DNA of 7,317 nt from CAYIFA01 sp964362625 (GCA_964362625.1 CAYIFA010000040.1:1-7317); one strand, 5' to 3'. Counted from the stretch's first letter, positions 1 to 4,843 are shown. Program-made: numbers and translations. Notes: a model not told the origin generated them from the letters alone.

Positions 1-1
1 C

Positions 2-676
2 GGCAACCCGGCAGATTATGGCACAGTAATGGGTCCGCTTGCCAATAGCGAACAGCTAGAGAGAGTAATGAATGGAGTTTTAGATAGCGTCGGCCGGATG
101 ACCAATTCGCATAGGATTATGTTGGGCGGCGCACCGGTGAAAGCTATATTCGAATCAGCAACGGAAGGCACCACGCCGCCTTTCAATGCTGACCCGGAAG
201 TATTTAAAAACGGCTATTATTTTGCACCTACAGTACTTGCCGATCTTTCGCCCGATGCTTTTGCGCGTAAACATGAAGTCTTTGGGCCAGTAGTTTGCGT
301 AACTCCAGTAAAGGGAGATTCGAGCAACGCAATATTCGAACTGGGAATCGAAATGATGAATGCGTCGTGCTACGGTCTTAGCAATTCAGTGCTGACTGAT
401 AGCTTGGCGAGAACGATGTATTCAATCGAGCACCTAAAAACCGGGATCCAGTATAATCGCCGGGGTCCGACTGGCGCCGAGGTTGGCAAGTATTTCGGCG
501 GTGTAAAACATTCCGGTTGGGGTCGCGAAGGCCGAGGGGTAGAGGAATTTACCTATATAAAGCAGGTGTATCTAGACTCCGACACCAGGGTGCGCATGGC
601 GCAGACTGGCGCAGATGACAAAACAAAGAAACTTCTTGCCGAATCAAAGAGTATGGTTGAAGATTATATCGGATAA
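2..676 (+). CDS. Aldehyde dehydrogenase family protein, C-terminal part (5' end outside window)
   Basis: The frame is open from the left edge, so this is a 5'-partial gene; the first ATG (29) is internal. The visible 224 residues are the end of the catalytic domain and the oligomerisation tail of an NAD(P)+-dependent aldehyde dehydrogenase, which oxidises an aldehyde to a carboxylate. Family marks seen: GNPADYGTVMGPL just inside the edge (the stretch that follows the catalytic region), GYYFAPTVLAD, EVFGPVV (its Glu and Phe normally contact the nicotinamide ribose), YGLSNSV, and GGVKHSGWGREG near the C-terminus. The catalytic Cys and general-base Glu lie upstream, outside the window, so activity cannot be judged. 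The last ~30 residues (after YLDSD) form a charged tail beyond the usual family end. The substrate cannot be told from this part. A strong terminator follows. Confidence 0.93.
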   Translation, partial: GNPADYGTVMGPLANSEQLERVMNGVLDSVGRMTNSHRIMLGGAPVKAIFESATEGTTPPFNADPEVFKNGYYFAPTVLADLSPDAFARKHEVFGPVVCVTPVKGDSSNAIFELGIEMMNASCYGLSNSVLTDSLARTMYSIEHLKTGIQYNRRGPTGAEVGKYFGGVKHSGWGREGRGVEEFTYIKQVYLDSDTRVRMAQTGADDKTKKLLAESKSMVEDYIG

Positions 677-683
677 AAAATAG

Positions 684-713
684 CCGCAGAGACAAAATCT
701 CTGCGGTTTTTTT
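684..713. terminator. Intrinsic terminator, probably bidirectional
   Basis: A perfect 9-bp stem (CCGCAGAGA at 684-692, TCTCTGCGG at 698-706) with a 5-nt loop is followed by seven T (707-713) on the plus strand. On the minus strand the run of A at 675-680 supplies a U-tract. It starts 7 nt after the aldehyde dehydrogenase stop and also ends the converging minus-strand gene whose stop is at 721. Confidence 0.9.
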
Positions 714-720
714 ACATTAA

Positions 721-1071
721 CTAAATTTTCGGGAAAAACACCGGTTTAGAATTGGCGTTAACTTCAAGCGGCCCGGCGAGCATCTTGAATGTCATTCTAG
801 ATGGCCTGCCCCAGATAAATACTATTCCGGAATCGGGTCCGGAGCCGGACCGATTTCGATAATTCAAAACATCGGTGATTATGGGAGCACTTAGTTCAAA
901 CCCGCCAGGAAATTTTTTGACTACATTAAGATCCAGCAATCTTGCCGATCTAACGTCCATATTTTCAAAATGCTTGAGAGCAAAACATCGAAAACGCAGA
1001 AGCGCGGCTTCGTGGAGTTCGTTGATGCCTGGCCTGAACGAAGCGCTCGGCTGTAGCAGTGTGGTCCACAT
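721..1071 (-). CDS. Hypothetical protein, 116 aa
   Basis: I do not recognise this protein. I chose the ATG at 1069-1071 because AGGA sits 8 nt upstream of it. The frame stays open further (GTG at 1107, TTG at 1110, then no ATG up to a stop at 1192-1194), and the upstream translation also looks protein-like, so the true N-terminus could be longer. The product has no signal peptide or membrane segment. It is mixed in composition, with a basic, hydrophobic middle (LLRFRCFALKHFENMD) and a C-terminal half containing GIVFIWGRPSRMTFKML. It runs towards the aldehyde dehydrogenase and shares its terminator. A consensus promoter about 150 nt upstream (1223-1251) points at it, which supports a real gene. 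Function unknown. Confidence 0.5.
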   Translation of the reverse strand: MWTTLLQPSASFRPGINELHEAALLRFRCFALKHFENMDVRSARLLDLNVVKKFPGGFELSAPIITDVLNYRNRSGSGPDSGIVFIWGRPSRMTFKMLAGPLEVNANSKPVFFPKI

Positions 1072-1222
1072 ATGAAATATCCTGCCAGCGCCACACTCAA
1101 CCGTCACCAAGTGGATTTGCGGCTTCGGATTGCGCTTGCCCAGATCGGCCCCCTTTCTTGGGTTTAGACTTCTCTGGTTTTCGGTGTTACCTCATTAAAA
1201 AATGGAATGTCTATCTAAGCGG

Positions 1223-1251
1223 ATATTAATACCTACGGCCAGAGATGTCAA
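1223..1251 (-). promoter_or_regulatory. Sigma70-type promoter, near consensus
   Basis: Read on the minus strand: TTGACA (1251-1246), a 17-bp spacer, then TAATAT (1228-1223). This is the best -35/-10 pair in the window. It would start RNA near 1216 and drive the hypothetical gene ending at 721, leaving a leader of about 105-145 nt depending on the start codon. Confidence 0.65.
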
Positions 1252-1263
1252 TATCTTGTGGTA

Positions 1264-1277
1264 ATGTGCAAGCACAT
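1264..1277. promoter_or_regulatory. Inverted repeat upstream of the promoter, possible operator
   Basis: ATGTGC-AA-GCACAT, two 6-bp arms with a 2-nt spacer, sits 12 bp upstream of the TTGACA box, where an activator would bind. The rest of 1111-1338 shows no supported gene. The binding protein is unknown, and the match could be chance. Confidence 0.3.
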
Positions 1278-1338
1278 ATGGCGGTTTTCCCTACAAAAGG
1301 AATACAATCTCTTTGTTGATCATTCTGCTCGGTAAATT

Positions 1339-1566
1339 TTACGCCCCAACCTGAAAAAATGTCTGGCCAAAACACTTGAGTTCGTCGAAAATGTCTGCTT
1401 CAGAGCTGATCTCTAAAAAGTGAGGAAATTCGTCATATATCTTTACTGGCACTTCCGGGATATGGTTCAAAGATATTTCTACTCTGTTTTTGAACATCTG
1501 GACTGCTTCGCTGACGGAATAGTATCTACTCATGGAAATATCCGCTGCCATTAAATATTTTTTCAT
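1339..1566 (-). CDS. Hypothetical small protein, 75 aa
   Basis: The open frame extends upstream, but the ATG at 1564-1566 is clearly the start: AAAGGAGG lies 5 nt in front of it. The product (MKKYLMAADISMSRYY...) is a small soluble protein, acidic towards the C-terminus, with one Cys and an aromatic C-terminal tail (CFGQTFFQVGA). It has no membrane segment or signal peptide, and I recognise no family. It is divergent from the secreted protein at 1700; the 133 bp between them must hold both promoters, so shared control is plausible. No convincing terminator follows it. Confidence 0.7.
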   Translation of the reverse strand: MKKYLMAADISMSRYYSVSEAVQMFKNRVEISLNHIPEVPVKIYDEFPHFLEISSEADIFDELKCFGQTFFQVGA

Positions 1567-1637
1567 GACGCCCTCCTTTGATGCGGTTTGCGTTATCCAA
1601 GAAAACAATAACATAATAACTCTGAAGTTGGGCAATG

Positions 1638-1667
1638 TTGCAATCTCTGGGATTGTTGTGCTATGTT
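1638..1667 (+). promoter_or_regulatory. Promoter of the secreted-protein gene
   Basis: TTGCAA (1638-1643) and TATGTT (1662-1667) are 18 bp apart, with an extended -10 TG at 1659-1660. RNA would start about 25 nt before the ATG at 1700. A second -10-like word, TATAGA (1672-1677), lacks a well-placed -35. Confidence 0.45.
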
Positions 1668-1699
1668 TTTGTATAGAATCAGCTTGGAAAGGAGGCAAC

Positions 1700-2203
1700 A
1701 TGAGGATCGGAATTTTGTTCGGAGTTTTGGTGGTGTTAGTTGCGGCTTTCGGCGCTGAGGCCGATGAAAGATTCACGAGCTCTTTCGGAGAGGAAATATG
1801 GATCAAATCCTCCGAGCCCTTGCCGGATTTTAACGCCAAAGACTGGCTTATTATCAGGGAGCGTTTGCACATTGCTTCGGATGCCCCGATGATTAAGGCC
1901 TCTTACGCCATAGGACATATTCGCGGGCAACAGCTTGCCTTTGAGGTTTTTATCGTATTTCATGGCGTTAACTATCTTCACAAAATAGTCTATTATCTTG
2001 ACGGACGAACTCCGAGAATGTTCATCAAGAGGAGCGCCAATCCTCCAGATAGCCAGGGACTATTTTTTGGAGAAGTATTGCCGAACGGCAAGTGGCGTCC
2101 GCAAGAATGGCCGCCCGATGCACTATTCCCCAATCTAAAAGAACTGCGCTTTACATTGCTTAAGATTTATCTGCTCAAATCTTTGCTTTCCGAGTCGCGA
2201 TAA
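1700..2203 (+). CDS. Secreted or periplasmic hypothetical protein, 167 aa
   Basis: The start is fixed by AAAGGAGG, 5 nt before the ATG at 1700; the frame is open upstream but that part is not translated. Residues 1-21 are a textbook Sec signal peptide: a short basic start (MR), a hydrophobic core (IGILFGVLVVLVAAF) and an AEA cleavage site before DE. The mature part of about 146 residues mixes hydrophobic beta-like stretches (LAFEVFIVFHGVNYLHKIVYYLDG) with a Trp/Pro-rich segment (GKWRPQEWPPDALFP) and a basic C-terminal helix (ELRFTLLKIYLLKSLL). There are no cysteines and no lipobox. I recognise no family. It is monocistronic, with its own promoter upstream and a hairpin downstream. Confidence 0.8.
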   Translation: MRIGILFGVLVVLVAAFGAEADERFTSSFGEEIWIKSSEPLPDFNAKDWLIIRERLHIASDAPMIKASYAIGHIRGQQLAFEVFIVFHGVNYLHKIVYYLDGRTPRMFIKRSANPPDSQGLFFGEVLPNGKWRPQEWPPDALFPNLKELRFTLLKIYLLKSLLSESR

Positions 2204-2239
2204 CGCTTCATTAAATCATAAGGTGGTGAGCCGCAAATA

Positions 2240-2276
2240 TTCGCCGCATCCAGTGATGCGGCGAAATTTCATATTT
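2240..2276 (+). terminator. Hairpin after the secreted-protein gene, likely terminator
   Basis: A perfect 11-bp GC-rich stem (TTCGCCGCATC at 2240-2250, GATGCGGCGAA at 2255-2265) with loop CAGT is followed by the T-rich but interrupted tract ATTTCATATTTT. The stem is strong and the U-tract weak. Confidence 0.65.
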
Positions 2277-2304
2277 TGCAGGATTTTATAAATTAGTGTA
2301 GTAT
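2276..2304 (+). promoter_or_regulatory. Promoter of the 141-aa gene
   Basis: TTGCAG (2276-2281) and TAGTAT (2299-2304) are separated by 17 bp. RNA would start near 2311, leaving a leader of about 26 nt that includes the ribosome binding site. Confidence 0.5.
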
Positions 2305-2336
2305 TTCCTAGGAAGCGTCCACTGCAAGGAGAGAAA

Positions 2337-2762
2337 ATGGCCGGAACAGAAGAGGCTGTCCGATTAGGCATTGGAAAATTGAGGGAGTTGACTTTTGGTT
2401 CTGGCCGTCTGTTACCAACATTAGCTGGAACAGAAAATTTCACTATCAGAAGATTCCGAAAAGGTGTTCATGACTTTAAAAAAGGTGAGGTAATTTGGGG
2501 CGTCTTTAAGGACGGCCTAGATGTTCAACTATCAATTCCTCGGGATGCTATTATTGCTCCTTTTAGAAATTTGCTAGCGGCTGGAAAAGACCAAGATAAA
2601 AATGGATATTATTTCGATCAAGAATATTTTGCGTCATTAAGCAAATTTTATTCTAATTTATCTTGGGATTACATCGGAGCTACGATCTTTTATGAGGTTC
2701 TGAAAATCGGCGGCACAGCAGTAACCAGGACTAATAAAGACGAGGATTTTCTAAGCGTATAG
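2337..2762 (+). CDS. Hypothetical protein, possible PUA/ASCH-like domain, 141 aa
   Basis: The ATG at 2337 follows AAGGAGA at 5 nt, so the start is well supported. It is a soluble protein with no signal peptide. Residues 30-70 (AGTENFTIRRF, then HDFKKGEVIWGVFKDG) resemble the pattern of ASCH/PUA-like beta-barrels, in which a substrate-facing T-x-R is followed by a 'xxxGD/E' turn and a beta strand. Members of that superfamily bind RNA or modified nucleosides. This is a weak resemblance read by eye, not a firm assignment. The C-terminal half (YYFDQEYFASLSKFYSNLSWDYIGATIFYEVLKIGG) is aromatic and probably helical. It is monocistronic, with its own promoter and a weak terminator. Confidence 0.75.
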   Translation: MAGTEEAVRLGIGKLRELTFGSGRLLPTLAGTENFTIRRFRKGVHDFKKGEVIWGVFKDGLDVQLSIPRDAIIAPFRNLLAAGKDQDKNGYYFDQEYFASLSKFYSNLSWDYIGATIFYEVLKIGGTAVTRTNKDEDFLSV

Positions 2763-2793
2763 ATTGAGCAAATCTTATTAAACAATCTCAAAG

Positions 2794-2823
2794 CCCGGCC
2801 AATTGTCCGGGTTTAGGTTTTGA
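2794..2823 (+). terminator. Weak intrinsic terminator
   Basis: CCCGG (2794-2798) pairs with CCGGG (2807-2811) around an 8-nt loop, followed by TTTAGGTTTT. The stem is short and the U-tract is interrupted, but it is placed correctly about 30 nt after the 141-aa gene. Confidence 0.5.
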
Positions 2824-2833
2824 ATGCAAATTA

Positions 2834-2904
2834 TCGGGCTACTCAGATTTGAACTGAGACTAAATCCTCCCAAAGGACTCGTGCTACCGTTACACTATAG
2901 CCCG
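2834..2904 (-). tRNA. tRNA-Pro(UGG)
   Basis: A full cloverleaf on the minus strand: acceptor CGGGCTA/TAGCCCG; D-arm GTGT-AACGGTA-GCAC with the GG pair in the loop; anticodon stem AGTCC/GGATT around TTTGGGA, giving anticodon TGG; a 4-nt variable region; T-arm CTCAG-TTCAAAT-CTGAG; discriminator A. The C1:G72 pair is the bacterial tRNA-Pro identity feature. It is 71 nt with a compact D-loop. CCA is not encoded (TAA follows the discriminator), so the CCA-adding enzyme at 5001 is needed to mature it. Confidence 0.95.
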
Positions 2905-2916
2905 CTTTTATTTATA

Positions 2917-2944
2917 ATTTTACACTAAAATTCTTAAAAATCAA
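2917..2944 (-). promoter_or_regulatory. Promoter of tRNA-Pro(UGG)
   Basis: On the minus strand: TTGATT (2944-2939), 16 bp, TAAAAT (2922-2917) in a very AT-rich stretch. RNA would start a few bases before the tRNA 5' end at 2904. Confidence 0.5.
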
Positions 2945-2955
2945 TATAATGTTAT

Positions 2956-2986
2956 ACAAAAACCACCGCATCCGAATGTGGTGGTT
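2956..2986 (-). terminator. Intrinsic terminator of the yraN/Fe-S/membrane-protein run
   Basis: On the minus strand AACCACC, a single mismatch, CAT, a 4-nt loop, ATG, a mismatch and GGTGGTT form a 10-bp hairpin, followed by TTTTTGT. It lies about 34 nt after the stop of the membrane-protein gene and separates that unit from the tRNA. Confidence 0.85.
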
Positions 2987-3019
2987 CTGGCTTTTTGCGT
3001 GAACACGACGGCTAGCACT

Positions 3020-3469
3020 TTATTCATCTAAAGATCCGGATCTTACTAGCGTGCCGGGGACAGTTCTGATTCCATGTTTTTTCATCCATTCACCCATCCA
3101 GAATGTTTCCGGGTCATGATTCTGGCAGAAAAACTCTTTTCTTCCGGCTTCTGTTCTTATATTGCCTACTGATTTTTGTCCGCAAGATATGTCACGACGA
3201 TAATGATTGACCGGATGCCCGTCTAAATCTATCTTGATCTCTTTGCCTGGTCCGTAAAAAATTGAGCAAGGAGGGTGATTATGCCACGGCTTATCACATA
3301 AAATGTAACAAATCAGTAAGCCGATAAACATCGCAGAGAATATTTTACCTCCAGTAGGAGTATAAATATTCGGACGAAAAATCAACAAAAGTGTTAGTTC
3401 AGTAGCAAAAATCGCACATACCGCGATAAAATCAAGCGGTGGCGCTTTGGATCTTCTGTCCTTAGTCAC
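3020..3469 (-). CDS. Hypothetical two-TM membrane protein, ~149 aa
   Basis: I do not recognise the family. The start is uncertain. I take GTG at 3467-3469, 20 nt after the stop of the Fe-S gene, with a weak GAGA upstream; a TTG at 3518-3520 would give 166 aa and overlap that gene by 31 nt, but has no ribosome binding site. From the GTG, a basic head (KDRRSK) leads into TM1 (about residues 13-31) and, after a short loop, TM2 (about 43-58), so both ends probably face the cytoplasm. The 90-residue tail holds several Cys and His (CDKPWHNHPPC at 58-68, C96, C115 in CQNHDPE) that could bind metal; that is inference. It ends at a clear terminator and probably shares an mRNA with the Fe-S gene. Confidence 0.6.
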   Translation of the reverse strand: MTKDRRSKAPPLDFIAVCAIFATELTLLLIFRPNIYTPTGGKIFSAMFIGLLICYILCDKPWHNHPPCSIFYGPGKEIKIDLDGHPVNHYRRDISCGQKSVGNIRTEAGRKEFFCQNHDPETFWMGEWMKKHGIRTVPGTLVRSGSLDE

Positions 3470-3489
3470 AGTTGTTCTCAGCAGCTTTT

Positions 3490-3834
3490 TTATGCGTGAA
3501 ACGACTGTCCGCAACCACAAGAACTTTTGGCATTGGGGTTTGTAAAAGTAAATCCGCCGGTTAGCCCATGCGCTATATAGTCCAAAGTAGTGTCAATTAA
3601 ATAGAGGTAACTTTTTGGGTCAATAACCACCTTGACTTTAGGAAATTCAAAAACCCTATCTCTTTCGCTAATAGGATTTTCTTCTTCGTTGACCAGTTCA
3701 AGATTGTAAGAAAAACCGGAGCAACCGCCACCCACCACTTTAACGCTCAAGTAAAGTTTTTTGTCCCTATTTTCGCCATCATCTAAGATCTCTTTAATCT
3801 TTTTTAGCGCTTCCCCCGTAATTTTAAAGGACAT
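3490..3834 (-). CDS. Fe-S cluster assembly protein, IscA/HesB/ErpA (A-type carrier) family
   Basis: The 114-aa product has the full length and all the marks of an A-type carrier: VVGGGCSGFSY with the first Cys (C38), and the C-terminal SCGCGQSF with C106 and C108. These three cysteines hold an Fe-S cluster or iron and pass it to target apoproteins in the cytoplasm. The TNPNAKSSCGCG ending is typical of the iron-sulfur insertion (ErpA-like) branch, but the subfamily cannot be fixed by eye. GGAGG lies 7 nt before the ATG at 3832-3834. It is 86 nt downstream of yraN on the same strand with no terminator or good promoter between, so co-transcription is likely. No scaffold (IscU/SufU) or cysteine desulfurase gene is in the window. 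Confidence 0.93.
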   Translation of the reverse strand: MSFKITGEALKKIKEILDDGENRDKKLYLSVKVVGGGCSGFSYNLELVNEEENPISERDRVFEFPKVKVVIDPKSYLYLIDTTLDYIAHGLTGGFTFTNPNAKSSCGCGQSFHA

Positions 3835-3920
3835 TGTTGGGCCTCCACTTTTGTATTATCCCCCATTTTTCTAATTTTAGAGTAGCATATTTAAACGCAC
3901 CCGGCTACAGATTTCTAATT

Positions 3921-4355
3921 TTAAACCAAATCTATGTCCTCCGTAATTCTTATCTTTGCCGCCTTTTTATTAAAGTCTAAGAAAATTGCCATTACATCCA
4001 CCTGCCAAATTGTTTCATGTGAAACACGATTTTCCATGAGCCAAGTTTGAATTACCCTGGCCAATCGCTGGCGTTTGTAATAATGAACATTTTCTTCTGG
4101 ATTCGGTGTTTGTTTCATGTGTAACACACCTAGCGACGGAACTTTTTCCGCCTTGACCTCCAAAAAGTGGATTACGCCATCTTTTTGGGCAACAACATCA
4201 AGCTCCCCCCATTTCTTTCGGTAATTTCTATCCAATATCCTATAGTTTTGTTTCACGAGATGTTTCACGGCGATTGCCTCTCCTTGTTCGCCAACAATTT
4301 GCTTTTGGGTTTTCTGCTTTTTCTCATTTTGCTTCATTTGTTTCATGTGTAACAT
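3921..4355 (-). CDS. yraN: YraN/UPF0102 family protein (predicted PD-(D/E)XK nuclease-like)
   Basis: The 144 residues carry the family marks in order: GEQGEAIAVKHL (22-33), YRILDRNYRKKWGELDVVA (38-56), FLEVKAE (64-70), KRQRLARVIQTWL (94-106), and VDVMAI (119-124). E23, D53, E66 and K68 match the metal-binding and catalytic pattern of the Holliday-junction-resolvase-like fold; the cellular role is not well defined. The start is uncertain: ATG at 4355, 4346 and 4337 are all in frame and none has a good ribosome binding site (GAGG is 15 nt before the first). The gene is unusual in carrying several parS-like sites. Two encode the same peptide LHMKQ (residues 2-6 and 78-82), the second in what appears to be an insertion of about eight residues after the EVK motif compared with typical members. 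Confidence 0.9.
   Translation of the reverse strand: MLHMKQMKQNEKKQKTQKQIVGEQGEAIAVKHLVKQNYRILDRNYRKKWGELDVVAQKDGVIHFLEVKAEKVPSLGVLHMKQTPNPEENVHYYKRQRLARVIQTWLMENRVSHETIWQVDVMAIFLDFNKKAAKIRITEDIDLV
4011..4026. promoter_or_regulatory. parS-like ParB site 1 (inside yraN)
   Basis: TGTTTCATGTGAAACA matches the bacterial parS site (TGTTNCACGTGAAACA) at all positions except one of the two central bases. The two 7-bp arms are perfectly complementary. It lies in the yraN reading frame (encoding VSHET). Confidence 0.75.
4111..4126. promoter_or_regulatory. parS-like ParB site 2 (inside yraN)
   Basis: TGTTTCATGTGTAACA. Read on the minus strand it is TGTTACACATGAAACA, one mismatch from TGTTNCACGTGAAACA. 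It starts exactly 100 bp from site 1. Confidence 0.65.
4249..4269. promoter_or_regulatory. Two tandem parS half-sites (inside yraN)
   Basis: TGTTTCACG occurs at 4249-4257 and again at 4261-4269, each a perfect 9-base left part of the parS consensus with the true CG centre but without a matching right arm. The 12-bp period puts them on nearly the same face of the helix. They may be chance products of the VKHLVKQ coding sequence. Confidence 0.35.
4339..4354. promoter_or_regulatory. parS-like ParB site 3 (at the yraN start)
   Basis: TGTTTCATGTGTAACA, identical to site 2, overlaps the first yraN ATG. ParB bound here would cover the start region of the gene. Confidence 0.65.
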
Positions 4356-4375
4356 TTGGAATATAACATACCTCG

Positions 4376-4391
4376 TGTTTCATGTGAAACT
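4376..4391. promoter_or_regulatory. parS-like ParB site 4 (upstream of yraN)
   Basis: TGTTTCATGTGAAACT has two mismatches to the parS consensus (one central base and the last base). It overlaps the stop codon of the 29-aa ORF and lies 37 bp from site 3. Confidence 0.65.
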
Positions 4392-4469
4392 TTTAATGGC
4401 AAATTTCTTTTTACGACTTATTCCCTCGCAACCCTGTTTTTCAAAAACGCTCCGGTCAATAGAAATCAT
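4380..4469 (-). CDS. Possible small ORF of 29 aa in front of yraN
   Basis: The ATG at 4467-4469 is preceded at 3 nt by AGGAGGTGA, a nine-base match to the 16S anti-Shine-Dalgarno and the strongest ribosome binding site in the window. The product (MISIDRSVFEKQG...KSFT) is short and basic at the C-terminus, without a membrane segment, and is not recognised. The stop is 24 nt upstream of the yraN ATG, so it could be a small protein or a leader peptide coupled to yraN. Its first part lies in the left arm of the 174-bp foldback, so the ORF may instead be a by-product of that element. Confidence 0.35.
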   Translation of the reverse strand: MISIDRSVFEKQGCEGISRKKKFAIKSFT

Positions 4470-4602
4470 ACTCACCTCCTGACGAAAAAGTGTCACCCTG
4501 CTCAGTTCTCCGCCAAAGGCGGAGTTCGCGGGTCGCCCGCCACTTTTTCTACTCGGCTCGTTGATTTCCAATTAACCTCCGCGACTTTTTAAAACAGGGT
4601 TG
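4429..4602. repeat. 174-bp imperfect foldback element with 12-bp perfect terminal inverted repeats
   Basis: Ends: CAACCCTGTTTT (4429-4440) and its exact complement AAAACAGGGTTG (4591-4602). Going inwards the arms (4429-4492 and 4541-4602, about 63 nt each) stay complementary in blocks: the terminal 12, a run of A/T, CGC, GGT, AAT, GAAATCA, then a 9-bp perfect block GAAAAAGTG (4484-4492) / CACTTTTTC (4541-4549). The apex holds two more hairpins: CTCCGCC-AAA-GGCGGAG (4508-4524) and GCGGG-TCG-CCCGC (4528-4540). It encodes no transposase. It could be a MITE-type relic or a structured RNA. I see no clear target-site duplication. Confidence 0.6.
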
Positions 4603-4645
4603 TTCGGTCTCAACACGCCAAATGCTTACTTAAATTGGTGCGGTA

Positions 4646-4790
4646 CGAACGAGCATGTTGCTTGTGAGAGGCTTTCGGAGGCCTTGCGAGCATGGTTTCC
4701 GCTGAAAGCGGAATCGCAAGGCCGAGAACGAGACGGCCGCCGGCGCTGGAGGGCGTAGTCGTACTCGAACAAGCAATGTGCGAGTGAGTC
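4646..4790. repeat. Second foldback: GC-rich nested stem-loops
   Basis: Three nested stems: GCATGTTGCTTGT (4653-4665) with ACAAGCAATGTGC (4769-4781; 13 pairs including two G-T), GGCCTTGCGA (4680-4689) with TCGCAAGGCC (4714-4723; 10 perfect pairs), and TTCCGCT-GAA-AGCGGAA (4697-4713). A GC-rich segment (GACGGCCGCCGGCGCTGG) fills the 3' side loop. The words at 4646-4668 and 4766-4788 also resemble each other directly, 120 bp apart. It is clearly richer in GC than its surroundings. Open frames across it (minus strand) have low-complexity translations and no ribosome binding site, so I read it as a structured repeat or RNA, not a gene. No tmRNA, RNase P or SRP RNA motif is seen. Confidence 0.5.
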
Positions 4791-4813
4791 TGAAGAAAAA
4801 TGTTTAGACACCG

Positions 4814-4822
4814 TGTGCATAA
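4814..4822 (-). promoter_or_regulatory. DnaA box
   Basis: TGTGCATAA is, on the minus strand, TTATGCACA, a perfect match to TTATNCACA. A one-mismatch copy (ATATGCACA, 4910-4918, plus strand) faces the other way. A single perfect box can occur by chance; the case rests on the parS sites and AT-rich DNA next to it. Confidence 0.4.
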
Positions 4823-4827
4823 TCCCA

Positions 4828-4843
4828 TGTTTCACATGAAACA
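4828..4843. promoter_or_regulatory. parS-like ParB site 5 (intergenic)
   Basis: TGTTTCACATGAAACA has one mismatch (a central base) to the parS consensus and perfect 7-bp arms. It starts 6 bp from the DnaA box. Its CA centre is on the plus strand, opposite to sites 1-4. Confidence 0.75.

Noticed and set aside
875..1075. Plus-strand open frame of 66 codons
   Set aside because: It lies antisense to the 721-1071 gene, has no ribosome binding site, and its translation is low in protein character. The promoter and terminator signals favour the minus strand.
1532..1699. N-terminal extension of the secreted protein
   Set aside because: The strong AAAGGAGG before 1700 and the signal peptide starting exactly there fix the start. 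The extension overlaps the divergent gene and both promoters.
1567..1872. N-terminal extension of the 75-aa protein (to 177 codons)
   Set aside because: The perfect ribosome binding site before 1566 marks the start. The extra part is antisense to the signal-peptide region of the neighbour.
2230..2292. 21-codon GTG frame after AAGGTG
   Set aside because: It is made up mostly of the terminator hairpin; the SD-like word fits poorly and the product has no features.
4011..4391. CRISPR array from the regularly placed GTTTCA words
   Set aside because: The words are 16-bp palindromes at uneven distances, partly inside a conserved gene; there are no repeat-spacer units and no cas genes.
4470..4571. 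Extension of the 29-aa ORF to 63 codons from a TTG at 4571
   Set aside because: A GGAGG does precede it, but it would be translated through the apex hairpins of the foldback, and the internal ATG has a far better site.
4356..4592. Plus-strand frame of 78 codons
   Set aside because: It runs over parS site 4 and the foldback, with no ribosome binding site and no recognisable protein features.
4603..4827. tmRNA, RNase P RNA or SRP RNA in the structured intergenic region
   Set aside because: None of the conserved core motifs of these RNAs is present on either strand.
4610..4835. Two overlapping minus-strand frames of about 70 codons
   Set aside because: They cross the GC-rich foldback, have no ribosome binding site, and their translations look like random Ser/Arg/Ala-rich noise.
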